NCBI RefSeq assembly: GCF_009720525.1
Contig: NZ_CP043930.1
Span: forward strand, 1,771,501-1,835,500
Length of the DNA: 64,000 nt
Reading direction: 5' to 3'
DNA from: Gimesia benthica
GTDB taxonomy: Bacteria; Planctomycetota; Planctomycetia; Planctomycetales; Planctomycetaceae
Below the pieces are notes generated by a model. It searched no databases. It was not told where the DNA came from and saw only the letters and a list, made by a program, of their open reading frames with translations. The stretch's first letter is position 1; every line of letters begins with the position of its first letter. This document shows positions 51,207 to 61,000 of the stretch, one piece after another. Position numbers and translations under genes: made by a program.

Positions 51207-54005
51207 ATGAGTGACCTCAGCAAAGATATTCGCAAATACCTGATCCCTTCCCGGGACGCATTCTGGAAGTGGACTGATGCAGGAGAAGTGATTGCCTGGC
51301 AGGATGGAAGTACAATCCTGTTTCGACAGGAACTGGAGGAAATTCTTTCGCACCTTGCTCCGCAGGGACTGCCTCCATTAGACCTGTTATTAATTCTGTT
51401 GGCGGGGATGCGAGATCCGATTCATGACCTGGAACGGCTTGAAGCACAGGTCAAAGATTTCGCCTCGCTTTCCCCTGTCGTTTCCAAAACGGAAGCTCTC
51501 TCATCCACACAGGGAATCCTGGAATCAGGTCTGAAAAAAGTTCAGCAATTGCCTGGTGAACTACGTTCCCGGGCACAGGGTAAAGCACTGGTTGCAGAAT
51601 GCGTATTTGATTTCTCAAGCCAAAGGACGTCTCCTGAACTGGCACGAGCTATCGTCGAAGAAGTCTCCTCAGGACTGGAGGAGATAATCTTTGACCCGAT
51701 ATTTGAGAGCATTCAAGGCAAACTCTCCCAGCGATTGACGCTCAAGGAAGTCAGTCATTTCCTCAATGGACTGGAACAGCTTGATGCAGAAAAATTAAGG
51801 CTGCGCGAGACTACCGGGCTGGATGAATTGCCTCTCCCAGATGCTCTGGACATCCCCTTTGCGGATCAGGTTCGACAACTCATCGCGGAATTGAAAGAAG
51901 ATCGGGAACACAGTGGCCTGGCCAGGCTGGCTCAGAACCTCTTGGCGGCAGTATCCATTCCGCGACCAGTTGCAGAGCCGGAAGACCTGGCACATGGTGG
52001 TGTTTCTGATATCTGTAATCGTGGTCCACTTGATCGCTTACTGCTCAGTGAACTTGCCAATGATGACTTAACTTTAACTGTGCGCATCGCAGTGAATGAA
52101 GCCCTCTATCTGCGCAGGGAAGCATCACCGCATCCACCGCAACGGTGCAGGACTTTACTCATCGACTGCGGAATTCGTACCTGGGGCATTCCGCGTGTCT
52201 ATCTGGCTGCAGTCGCGATGGCCCTGGCTGCTTCTACCGATCAACAGACTGAATTCAGAGCGTTTCGGGCATTTCAAAAACAACTCGAAACTGTAGATCT
52301 GGCATCTCGCGAAGGTCTTGAAGAGCTCCTGCAGGCCCTGGACAGTCATCTGCATCCGGCGTTTGCTTTACCTGATTTTCTCAAACAGCTCGAAGAAGTA
52401 GAATCCGATCCGGAACCGGTGCTCTTAATCACTGAGGACGTCTGGCATGACCCGGAATTCCAGACTGCGCTACGGACAGTCGATCTGGATATTCTGCACA
52501 TCGCCACTGTCAAACGCGATGGTCACTTCCAGTTGATCGAGAAAAGCTTACGGGGTAATAAAATCGTATGTAATCTGGAACTGGATCTGGAAAGCCTGTT
52601 TGATACAGCTTCTACAACGATTGCCCCCCTCGTAAGACAGGAGGGTTTTGAAGGTTTACCGGCCATTTTTGCCACTCATCCTTTTCCTTTGAATCTCGCG
52701 TACTCATTCCAGCAGAACAAACAGGTCACCTGGTGGGTTCCCGGTTATGGACAGATTGGTGTTACAGATTCCGGTCTTCTGTTGTACTGGCCCAAATCAC
52801 ATACGGGAGCTCAGTTGCTGGCATTCGGAATTCCCCAGTTAAAAGGCAGGAATATCTGCTGGAAAACAGGGATTCCTGATCAGGGAAGAATATCGCTGCT
52901 CACAGGCGACCTTCAGAATTCAGAACTTCAACTGGTACACATAGACCTGGAACAGAAAAGTGTCACACATACTCCCATTGAGCTGAAGCAGATGGAATTC
53001 ACCGCGATCTGCGCCCATCATGGCTTCCTGTTTCTGATCAATGAAACATTCAACACCATTATCGCCATCGATCCTGCTACGGGCGAACGCGTTGGTTCCT
53101 CACATTATTCTTCTGACTTGATTCTGGCCTGTGACCGTTTTTTCCACACACTGGATCGGAGCCAGTGGCTCGCACTCTCCTTTGATATATCTCGGGGACA
53201 GCCCGTGATGACCGAATTCAGCCTGGGAACAGTCAATCCCAACGATGTCGTCACCATTTTCGAACGTGACCCTGATATTGGACCAGTCTGTATCCTGTGG
53301 AAGGGAGGTAAAATCTATTTTCCCGCCAGAGAAGAACTGAAAACCATTCCGGTCATGGATTCTGTAAAAGTTGAATCAATCTCAAGCGAGGATATCTCCA
53401 CCGATGGACAAATTGTTGCGATCAAACTGGACAATACTTTCAGCTGGGACAGATGTGTCCTCAATCTATATAGCATGCAGGCTGAATTGAAACCTGCGCG
53501 GCCAGACATTCAGAAATGGATAGATCAGCCGGCCCACTGGAAAAATTCCGGCCGAAACATCCGCAAAAAGTTTATGGGAATCCTGGTGACGGAATCAGGT
53601 GAGCTGGTTTTGAAGACGACAAAACAGTCAACATTACGAATTTTGTATCAACCGGAATTGAAGTATATCATGCTGCAGGGTTCCCGAATCTCATCCAGTG
53701 ATCAACGACGACTGAAAACCTTTAAACAGGTCAAACATAACCGGGATCTGGGATGTCATTTATCTGTCGCTACCTGGGATGATGGTTCACAGGCTTTCCT
53801 GGATTCTCGAGGCATGCTGCATCTCAAAAGTGCAGACATCAATATTCCTGAAGTATCTCTCTGTCTGGTAGAGGGTAAAACGTCAGGCTGGTGCAATGAT
53901 GGACGTTTCTGGGGCGATGCATATTTCTGTGGTGAAAACGAGTGTATCAGTCCCCAACCGATCTTTGATACAGCGATCAAGAAATTCGGGGAGCACCTGA
54001 CATGA
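51207..54005 (+). CDS. vWA plus beta-propeller protein of ternary system
   Basis: 932 residues. Residues 1-260 are helical (DAFWKWTDAGEVIAWQDG at the start). A linker, GGVSDICNRGPLDRLLLSELA in outline, at 264-284 and LYLRREASPHP at 300-310 lead into a vWA domain at about 315-460 (RCRTLLIDCGIRTWGIPR). That linker is typical of vWA proteins paired with MoxR. The metal-site motif DxSxS is degenerate: D320-C-G-I-R324, so metal-dependent ligand binding is doubtful. From about 480 to 930 weakly repeated beta segments (ILVTESGELVLKT, GVTDSGLLLYWP, IAIDPATGERVG) fit a beta-propeller. It is predicted to be the substrate or partner of the MoxR ATPase. Its stop overlaps the next start (ATGA). Confidence 0.85.
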   Translation: MSDLSKDIRKYLIPSRDAFWKWTDAGEVIAWQDGSTILFRQELEEILSHLAPQGLPPLDLLLILLAGMRDPIHDLERLEAQVKDFASLSPVVSKTEALSSTQGILESGLKKVQQLPGELRSRAQGKALVAECVFDFSSQRTSPELARAIVEEVSSGLEEIIFDPIFESIQGKLSQRLTLKEVSHFLNGLEQLDAEKLRLRETTGLDELPLPDALDIPFADQVRQLIAELKEDREHSGLARLAQNLLAAVSIPRPVAEPEDLAHGGVSDICNRGPLDRLLLSELANDDLTLTVRIAVNEALYLRREASPHPPQRCRTLLIDCGIRTWGIPRVYLAAVAMALAASTDQQTEFRAFRAFQKQLETVDLASREGLEELLQALDSHLHPAFALPDFLKQLEEVESDPEPVLLITEDVWHDPEFQTALRTVDLDILHIATVKRDGHFQLIEKSLRGNKIVCNLELDLESLFDTASTTIAPLVRQEGFEGLPAIFATHPFPLNLAYSFQQNKQVTWWVPGYGQIGVTDSGLLLYWPKSHTGAQLLAFGIPQLKGRNICWKTGIPDQGRISLLTGDLQNSELQLVHIDLEQKSVTHTPIELKQMEFTAICAHHGFLFLINETFNTIIAIDPATGERVGSSHYSSDLILACDRFFHTLDRSQWLALSFDISRGQPVMTEFSLGTVNPNDVVTIFERDPDIGPVCILWKGGKIYFPAREELKTIPVMDSVKVESISSEDISTDGQIVAIKLDNTFSWDRCVLNLYSMQAELKPARPDIQKWIDQPAHWKNSGRNIRKKFMGILVTESGELVLKTTKQSTLRILYQPELKYIMLQGSRISSSDQRRLKTFKQVKHNRDLGCHLSVATWDDGSQAFLDSRGMLHLKSADINIPEVSLCLVEGKTSGWCNDGRFWGDAYFCGENECISPQPIFDTAIKKFGEHLT

Positions 54006-56764
54006 AAACGGCTACCGTCCAGTTACAATATCATCCAAAACCTGTTAGAGACACGACAGCCTGGTTTCTGCCGGGTAACCGTCCCGAAGTATGGATCGAT
54101 GAGATCAGCCAATGGGAAGTCGCCCAGATGTCGCTCAAGCTGTATTTGATTCCTGAGTCGAATCAGAGCCGGAGGCCATGTGGTCTGCTGGCCGTTTCGG
54201 ATCAGCAGATTCGGTCACGACAGGGAGTACCCTATGGGCAGATCGCTTCACGTCTTTATCTACCGGTTGAAGCTTCGCTTCGACCAGTAGTTTCGCTACA
54301 GGAACTGGAAAACCTGCTGAGCCCCCCTTATACCTGGATCTGGCATCCGGCAGCGGGCCTCGTCGCTTGTGAGCAGCAGGATGAATTAACGGTTGCGGAT
54401 TTTTTTCAGCCCTGTATTTCCCGGGATTCCGACTGGGATTGTGCAGTTCCTGGAATAGCAATCTCATCTCAGCTGCATACCATCTCCCTGATTCAGTTTC
54501 CCAGTCTGGATACGTTATTTGAAGAGGAAGAAAAAGAGATTGGTTCGGACCAGGATTCCCTGAAGAAGCTCCCTAGAAATCCAGATGAATCTGTATTCAA
54601 CAATCTTCCGAATCCACTCAAGCTTCCGCATGCTCTGTTTGCCAAGGCGATCCTTTCATTTACGAGCAAGGTACCTACCCGCAATCAGGGTGCGCCTAAC
54701 TGGATTAATCATCTGGAAAACTGGGCTGGAAAACAGCTGTTCTCTGCGTTCAGGCCGGATCAGTCTAAACGCAATAGAGAGATTAAACGCCTGCTAAATC
54801 TGCTGGGTAATAATCCGGATGAAGGTCTTAAATATGCACTACCTATGGGCGGCGATCCCGGTCACCGGGGTGTTGCCCCGCCCGGAGACACCCTCTCCAG
54901 GCGTGACATGAATGTCGATTTCACCAGTATGGGATCGGGAGGAGCCGCTGATTTCTGGGATATTCCTTATGAAACTCAACTGGAATTAATGAACCGCTAT
55001 CGGGAATTAGCAACCCGGGAAGTCCAACTTGGACGATACAGACGGGCAGCTTATATCTATGCCCACTTGCTGGGGGATTATAGTGCTGCCGCACAAACAC
55101 TCAAATCTGGTCGCCAGTGGCGCGAGGCTGCTGTTCTTTACAAAGACAAGCTTAACCAACCTCGCTCTGCCGCCGAATGTCTCGTTGAAGGTGGTCTCTG
55201 GGCTGAAGCAATCGCCGAGTATGAGGAACTCAAAGAATTTGAAACCGTAGGCGATTTGCATCGAAAATTAGACCAGGAAGAGGAAGCGATTGAAGCATAT
55301 CGCCGGGCAGCAAATCAACTGCATCAGCAGCAACTCCCGACTCAGGCTGCTCGTATTTTAGAAGATAAAATCAAAGCCACTGATGAGGCAATCGCAGAAC
55401 TGGAATCGGGCTGGCCCCATTCATCGCAGGCTAGACTCTGCCTCGATCATTTATTTGAAATTTATTCCAGACATGGCTTACATCAGGAGGCTCAAGAGAA
55501 AATCAATGAACTATCGGAAACCAATCTGCCCCTCAGTGGTCGACTCCCGCTGATTGAATTTCTGGCGCAAACGCGTTCCACGTATCCTGATCGAGTTGTG
55601 ACTGGACATGCTGAAGAAAAAGCGAGAATCCTGATCTCACGAAGCCTGAATCATGCCGACCTGACTCAACGAAAGGCTCTGGTTACGGAACTTGGTAAAC
55701 TGGTTCCCTCAGATAAACTCCTGCAGCGGGATACCGGGCGATATCTTCAACAGAAAAATACCGCACGTAAACCTGTTAAACGTAAAAGCCCCAAAAAATC
55801 AATCCAGTTGGTTAGAACGATTGAACTTTCCAGTGACGTTGAATGGCAGACTGCAATTACCATTGGTGAAACAATCTACGCAGCAGGAGTCAATCCTCAG
55901 ACCTCTCGACTGGTTCTGGAACGCTGTTTGTGGGACGCTTCTCACGTCCCCTCCCGCCTGAGTTGGTCACTGAATCCAGGTAAAACTCACGATTTCCCCA
56001 TCCTCTTGATTCCTAAAACCACTTCACCGGAACATCAACTTTATGTAAGAGTCCTCACAGCCCGCGATCAGTTTCAATCCCAGGTTTTATCTGAGTCGGA
56101 CCACTTTCCCTGCAGATTGACTGTGGGTGATTTCAACGGATTGCCGCATATTATACTGGGGGCAACTGCGGGTTCACTCGATGGAATCTCCTGGAACCTG
56201 GCCATTCAAAGAGATCTCCTGCTGACGAGTACTTATAATAGAGAAAATCATCTGATCTCCAGTCATTCAATCCCGCTTCCCCGGGACCTTGAGCTTGAGG
56301 AAGGCGCAATTCAATTTCCGATCCCCTGTCTTGAACGACGAAACAAGCTGTATATCGGGGTAGGCCCATATCTGGGAATTGTTGATCCTCAGGGGGCAGA
56401 ATTTGATAATTATCATCGACGAATACGCTCGATGACCGCGTCTTATCCAAATGCTCAAATTCGAATCGCGCTGGCATTTGACCAGGGAGGAACCGTAATC
56501 TGGGACGGATTTGGCTCAGATACGACATTCAACTTCGGAGAAGGACTGGATAATCCCTGTACTGCGTTTCAACGAAATGGAAACCTGATCGTTGCAGGCA
56601 GTAATGCTCTGGAGATCTACCAAACTCAGCAAAGACAATTGCAGCTCATTAACGATGTAACTCTTAATAATACGGATCCCATTGCCGTTCTCCCGGGAAA
56701 TCACAATCAGGAATTTGCACTTCTACATCAATCAGGCCTGCTTGCTATTTACCAGGCTGATTAA
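54002..56764 (+). CDS. TPR-like solenoid plus beta-propeller protein (bpX6-like)
   Basis: 920 residues. The N-terminal 200 residues resemble the bpX6-type module at the head of such proteins (AWFLPGNRPEVWIDEISQWE, YLPVEASLRPVVSLQELENLL). A helical region with an acidic stretch follows (LFEEEEKEIG). A TPR-like alpha-solenoid runs from about 325 to 460 (LGRYRRAAYIYAHLLGDYSAA, WREAAVLYKDKL, AEAIAEYEEL, EEAIEAYRRAANQL). After a basic linker (KPVKRKSPKKS, about 590-605) the remaining 310 residues form a second beta-propeller. It closes the operon and is translationally coupled to the vWA gene (ATGA). Likely role: target-binding scaffold of the ternary system. No nuclease or other toxin motif was found. 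Confidence 0.82.
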   Translation: MKTATVQLQYHPKPVRDTTAWFLPGNRPEVWIDEISQWEVAQMSLKLYLIPESNQSRRPCGLLAVSDQQIRSRQGVPYGQIASRLYLPVEASLRPVVSLQELENLLSPPYTWIWHPAAGLVACEQQDELTVADFFQPCISRDSDWDCAVPGIAISSQLHTISLIQFPSLDTLFEEEEKEIGSDQDSLKKLPRNPDESVFNNLPNPLKLPHALFAKAILSFTSKVPTRNQGAPNWINHLENWAGKQLFSAFRPDQSKRNREIKRLLNLLGNNPDEGLKYALPMGGDPGHRGVAPPGDTLSRRDMNVDFTSMGSGGAADFWDIPYETQLELMNRYRELATREVQLGRYRRAAYIYAHLLGDYSAAAQTLKSGRQWREAAVLYKDKLNQPRSAAECLVEGGLWAEAIAEYEELKEFETVGDLHRKLDQEEEAIEAYRRAANQLHQQQLPTQAARILEDKIKATDEAIAELESGWPHSSQARLCLDHLFEIYSRHGLHQEAQEKINELSETNLPLSGRLPLIEFLAQTRSTYPDRVVTGHAEEKARILISRSLNHADLTQRKALVTELGKLVPSDKLLQRDTGRYLQQKNTARKPVKRKSPKKSIQLVRTIELSSDVEWQTAITIGETIYAAGVNPQTSRLVLERCLWDASHVPSRLSWSLNPGKTHDFPILLIPKTTSPEHQLYVRVLTARDQFQSQVLSESDHFPCRLTVGDFNGLPHIILGATAGSLDGISWNLAIQRDLLLTSTYNRENHLISSHSIPLPRDLELEEGAIQFPIPCLERRNKLYIGVGPYLGIVDPQGAEFDNYHRRIRSMTASYPNAQIRIALAFDQGGTVIWDGFGSDTTFNFGEGLDNPCTAFQRNGNLIVAGSNALEIYQTQQRQLQLINDVTLNNTDPIAVLPGNHNQEFALLHQSGLLAIYQAD

Positions 56765-56793
56765 TTATCTGAAGCGGACCTTCTATCGAAAAC

Positions 56794-57552
56794 TTATGAG
56801 ACAACGGCTTCCTGCTCCTCTGATCGTTTCTGGTCATCCACGGCTTTATGGTGTTCCCAGTTCCCGGCAGCACCGCGCCGACGCTCATCCAGGTTTTTCA
56901 AGACGCTGGCCTTGCCATACAACAACACCCGATCGTTGACCTCCAGTCGCGTATCGCCGCGCGGTGCACCGATATAAGTTTCATCTTCTTTTTCAATTCC
57001 AAGTACGAGTACACCTTCATCATTGAGCTTCAACTCGTTTAAACTCGACTCGGCCAGCCAGTCGTTCGCGTTCACATTCAACTCGACCACGACGTAATCT
57101 CCGGTCAGATGTAGGAGCCCGGCATAGTCTCGAATTTCCAGATCAGTCCAACGCTGTAGAGCACTCTGAATGAATTCAGACATGCGACGATCGACCCAGT
57201 CGCTATAGGACAATAACCAAAGTAATGACAACCCGGCAGCCAGCAGGGCAATTCTGAGCCATAAGCCACCGCTGGATTCAGCACCAACAAAGGAGACGAT
57301 CAATGAAGAAATTGCTGTAACGATTCCCGCGTTTCCCAAAATCATTAATGTCATAATGATTTTTCGGCGAACCGGGTGTCGCATTACTTTTTCAGTTTCA
57401 CTGCTCGTAAAACCGGTACTGGTAAATGCAGATCTGGCCTGGAAGCGAGCCAACTGGTTTGAGAGCCCGGTCAGTGATAACGCAACCGTTGCCACTCTGA
57501 CAACGATGATTGAAACCACCACGATTACGATCAGTGAAACAATGGCAAACAT
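56794..57552 (-). CDS. Membrane protein with RCK_C (TrkA-C) domain
   Basis: 252 residues. Transmembrane segments lie at about 3-28, 65-90 and 98-115. Between the first two is ARFQARSAFTSTGFTSSETE, which recalls the K+-selectivity loop of Trk/Ktr channels (STTGF type). From about 140 on the protein is soluble, ending in a TrkA-C/RCK_C domain (WLAESSLNELKLNDEGVLVLGIEKEDETYIGAPRGDTRLEVNDRVLLYG in outline). There is no RCK_N Rossmann domain. It may be a small regulated K+ channel-like protein or a sensor of a ligand such as a cyclic dinucleotide. It follows the Pmp3-type gene by 50 nt and probably shares its promoter. The C-terminal 30 residues are highly charged. Confidence 0.82.
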   Translation of the reverse strand: MFAIVSLIVIVVVSIIVVRVATVALSLTGLSNQLARFQARSAFTSTGFTSSETEKVMRHPVRRKIIMTLMILGNAGIVTAISSLIVSFVGAESSGGLWLRIALLAAGLSLLWLLSYSDWVDRRMSEFIQSALQRWTDLEIRDYAGLLHLTGDYVVVELNVNANDWLAESSLNELKLNDEGVLVLGIEKEDETYIGAPRGDTRLEVNDRVLLYGKASVLKNLDERRRGAAGNWEHHKAVDDQKRSEEQEAVVS

Positions 57553-57602
57553 AATTCCTCATCAAATTAGCGAAATTGAAGCTGCTGATTGAGTATGTGA
57601 AG

Positions 57603-57809
57603 TTATTTACGGGCGATGACCCAGATTGCGTGAACGAGCCCGGGAATGTAGCCACATAATGTGAGAACGATATTCAACCAAAAATGCATTCCCAACCCGA
57701 CCTGCAATAATACGCCGACCGGCGGCAGAAGAACTGCGAGTACAATTCGGAGAATATCCGCAACGACTGATTGATTAGGTGCAACCTGGTGTTCGACATG
57801 AGTAGACAT
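57603..57809 (-). CDS. Pmp3/YqaE (UPF0057) family small membrane protein
   Basis: 68 residues with two transmembrane helices. The family pattern is clear: ILRIVLAVLLPPVGVLLQVGLGMHFWLNIVLTLCGYIPGLVHAIWVI in outline, with the PP(V/I)GV and the GYIPGxxHA motifs. Members are induced by salt, cold and envelope stress and are thought to maintain membrane potential. It is first in a two-gene operon with the RCK_C protein. A sigma-54-like element ends about 60 nt before its ATG. Confidence 0.94.
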   Translation of the reverse strand: MSTHVEHQVAPNQSVVADILRIVLAVLLPPVGVLLQVGLGMHFWLNIVLTLCGYIPGLVHAIWVIARK

Positions 57810-57868
57810 TGATTTGATCCTTTCTAAATGGGGCCTGAAAATCAGGTTATCTATTTCAGGATCTAATA

Positions 57869-57884
57869 TGCACTTCTCATACCA
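57869..57884 (-). promoter_or_regulatory. Sigma-54-like promoter for Pmp3-RCK_C operon
   Basis: On the minus strand the site reads TGGTATG-AGAAG-TGCA. GG and GC are 10 nt apart as required, and transcription would start near 57858, about 50 nt before the Pmp3 ATG. The match is fair, not perfect. A strong sigma-54 activator gene lies in the same neighbourhood (62689-64000). Confidence 0.42.
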
Positions 57885-58025
57885 AAACAGATCAAAGGGT
57901 CTCTACCTGTTGCACAGCAGGGACTTACAACAAATGGAGAATCTCGGCGTGGAAGATCAGCGAACAAGATGCCAGCTCAGCGATCAATGAGGGAGAGAGT
58001 TTACTCGTAAAACTGACAAGTGAGA

Positions 58026-61000
58026 TCAGAGTTCTGATCGCCATTTCGTCAATTCGCTGGTGAGACGTTCAATTTCTAATTCCAAGGCAGGAATTGCATC
58101 GGGAACCCCCTGCAAATCTCCTTGAAGTCCCATCTCTTCGATCACCTTCGCAGCCCCTACTGCCGAATCTGCGTTGAAGTTGGCGCAGAGCCCTTTGAGA
58201 CTATGTGCTGCGCGCGCAACTTCATCTGCATCTCCTGACTGATTCTGCTTAGAAATCTCTTGAACCAAGCCAGGTGCATCCTCAAAAAAATATCCGACCA
58301 TCGAGTTGAGCAAATCGGAATCATTCCCCACACGGTCTAGTGCAGCCTTCATATCCATTACAGGCTGAGTTGAAACTATACCTGCGGAGTCAGCTAGAGT
58401 CTGTTCCGATGTCTTGCCTGCTGGATCAGCGGAGGAACTTGATTCTTCTCTGGTAATCGCCGAGTTTAAATTAGACTGGCGCGGGTATTTTGATGCCAGA
58501 CGTTCCAGCAGCCTGATGAGCTTGGGGGCATCGATTGGCTTCGAGATATAATTATCCATCCCCGCAGAGATGCACTTATCACGATCACCCCGCATGGCAT
58601 AAGCAGTCATTGCGATAATGGGGATATGCTCATCGGCATCCTCTTCATATTCGCGAATCATTCTTGTCGCCTGCAGACCATCCATGGTTGGCATCTGCAC
58701 ATCCATTAATACGACGTCGAAGGTATCATTGCGCACCCATTCCACAGCCTCGCGACCGTTATTGGCGATGACACACTGGTGCCCCCTCTTCTTCAGTATT
58801 GCTGTAATTACTTTCTGATTTGCAGGTGTATCTTCCGCTACCAGGATTCGCAGTGACTGTTTGGTCTCGTTAATCTGCACAACACCATTTCTCTCGAGCT
58901 GTGGTCCTTTTAATGCGGTCATAATGGCATCGAGTAAATCAGACTGGGAAATTGGTTTCTCCAGAAATGCCGAGATATCGAGCCCCTGACACCGCTCTCC
59001 GAAAATCTGATGATCTGCTGATGAAAGCATCAAAATGGTGGCCGTATCAAGCAGCCCCTCTTCTCGGGCTTGCTCAAGAAGCATAAAGCCATCGGTTTCA
59101 GGCATCAGCGCATCAACGATTACCAGAGGATACTCTGTCTCAGTTTCCTGGATTGAGTTGAGATGCTGTAATGCTTCTTTCGCGGATTCTACTGGCGTGG
59201 GAGACATTGACCAGTTCGACAACATTTCCTCTAAAATCACACGATTCGTCTGGTTGTCGTCTACCACCAGTACGGGAAGATCTTTTAACTCAGACACTCG
59301 CGACTTCTCTCCTGGGAAATCTATTTCTTCCGGATCAGCAACCGGGAATACAACCTGAAATGAAAACCGGCTACCTTGTCCAAGATCACTTTTCAAATTC
59401 ATCTGGCCTTTCATGAGGCTGATTAGTTCGTGACAAATTGCCAGTCCCAAGCCAGTTCCTGAATAATGCCTGGTTGTAGAAGCATCCGCTTGAGCAAATG
59501 GAGCAAAGATCCGCTCCTGATCTTCCGGTGCAATACCGATGCCGGTATCCGACACACTGAATTCCAGAAGTACTTGTTTTTCAGTATGTTTGCCGATGAT
59601 CGGTTCAATAGCAGATCGACCATCTGCAGGAGAATAGACTGATTCTTCGATAAACTTGACATTAACAACGACTTCACCCTGTTCGGTAAATTTTATCGCG
59701 TTACCTGCCAGGTTGGTTAAAATCTGTCTCAACCTGACCGGATCTCCAATGACGCGCCCCGGCACACGCCGATCAATACGACAGATTACTTCCAGCCCTT
59801 TTTCACAGGCGCGGAGAGAGAGCGTTTTGATTGCCTCATCAATAAGTTCTCTCAAATTGAAGGCAACGGGCTCCAGCTCAAAGCGCCCCGCCTCAAGTCG
59901 TGAGAAATCCAGAATGTCATTTACCAGAAGCAACAGTGAATCGGCGGAGTCTTTTGCTGTCTGCAGGTAGTCCCGTTTCAACGGAGTTAAGTCTTCCTGA
60001 AGAGTCAGTTCAAGCATTCCCAGAATCGCGTTCATGGGTGTCCTCAGCTCGTGACTGACGTTTGCCAGAAACTCACTTTGTGTGCGGGTTGCCTGCTCTG
60101 CTTCATCGCGTGCTTTGCTGAGCTCCTCTTCGCGACGTCGGCGTGCAGTAATATCTCGCTCAATGGTCGAAGTTCCTACAATCTGGTTATCCATCCCACG
60201 GATTGGTGAAACGGAAATGGAAACATCGATGATCGAACCATCTTTTCTCACCCGCCGTGTCTGAAATTGATCGAGGCGACGTCCCGTCTTCATTGCTTCC
60301 AGAATCTCTGATTCCTCACGAGCCATCCCTGGTGGCAGTAAGACCGATACCGTCTCGCCGATAACTTCATCCGCTATCCAGCCATAGATTTCTTCAGCAC
60401 CTTTATTCCAGGAAGTGATTGTGCCATCGGGCGCCTTGCCGATGATGGCGTCCCCTGAAGACTCCACAATCGCGGCCAGTCGAGTTCGTTCTTCCTGCCA
60501 TTGCACACGTTCAATAACATGGCGGATCAGGTTTCCCACCCCACGTGCCAGTGCCAGCAGATTTAGATCAGGTGTTGTCAGCCGCGTATTAAAGAATTCT
60601 ACGACTGCGATAACCTCGCCATCGAGTTTCACGGGAAATCCAAATGCAGAGCGAACCCCCAGTGACGAAAAGTCGCGGGGAGACTGGAGTGATTGATCAT
60701 GCTCAATATCTGTAATCCAGACCGGTTCGCCGCGTTGCCAGACTTGTCCGGGCAAATCCTCACCACGGGAAATACTGAGTTGCTGGGAAGCCTCATCCAG
60801 TGCTCTAAAATTATCTCGATTGGAAAAATGCCAGATCCGCGAAGAGACCAGACGGGTTCCATTTTGATTCATGAGGAATGCATGCCCGACAGGCCAGCCG
60901 GAAATTTCGCCGAGATTAGCGACACAGATTCTTAAAGCATCTTCCAGAGCATCAATGGTCGATGAAGCAAAACTGGCCTGTTGGAGAAGCGCAGCCTCAA

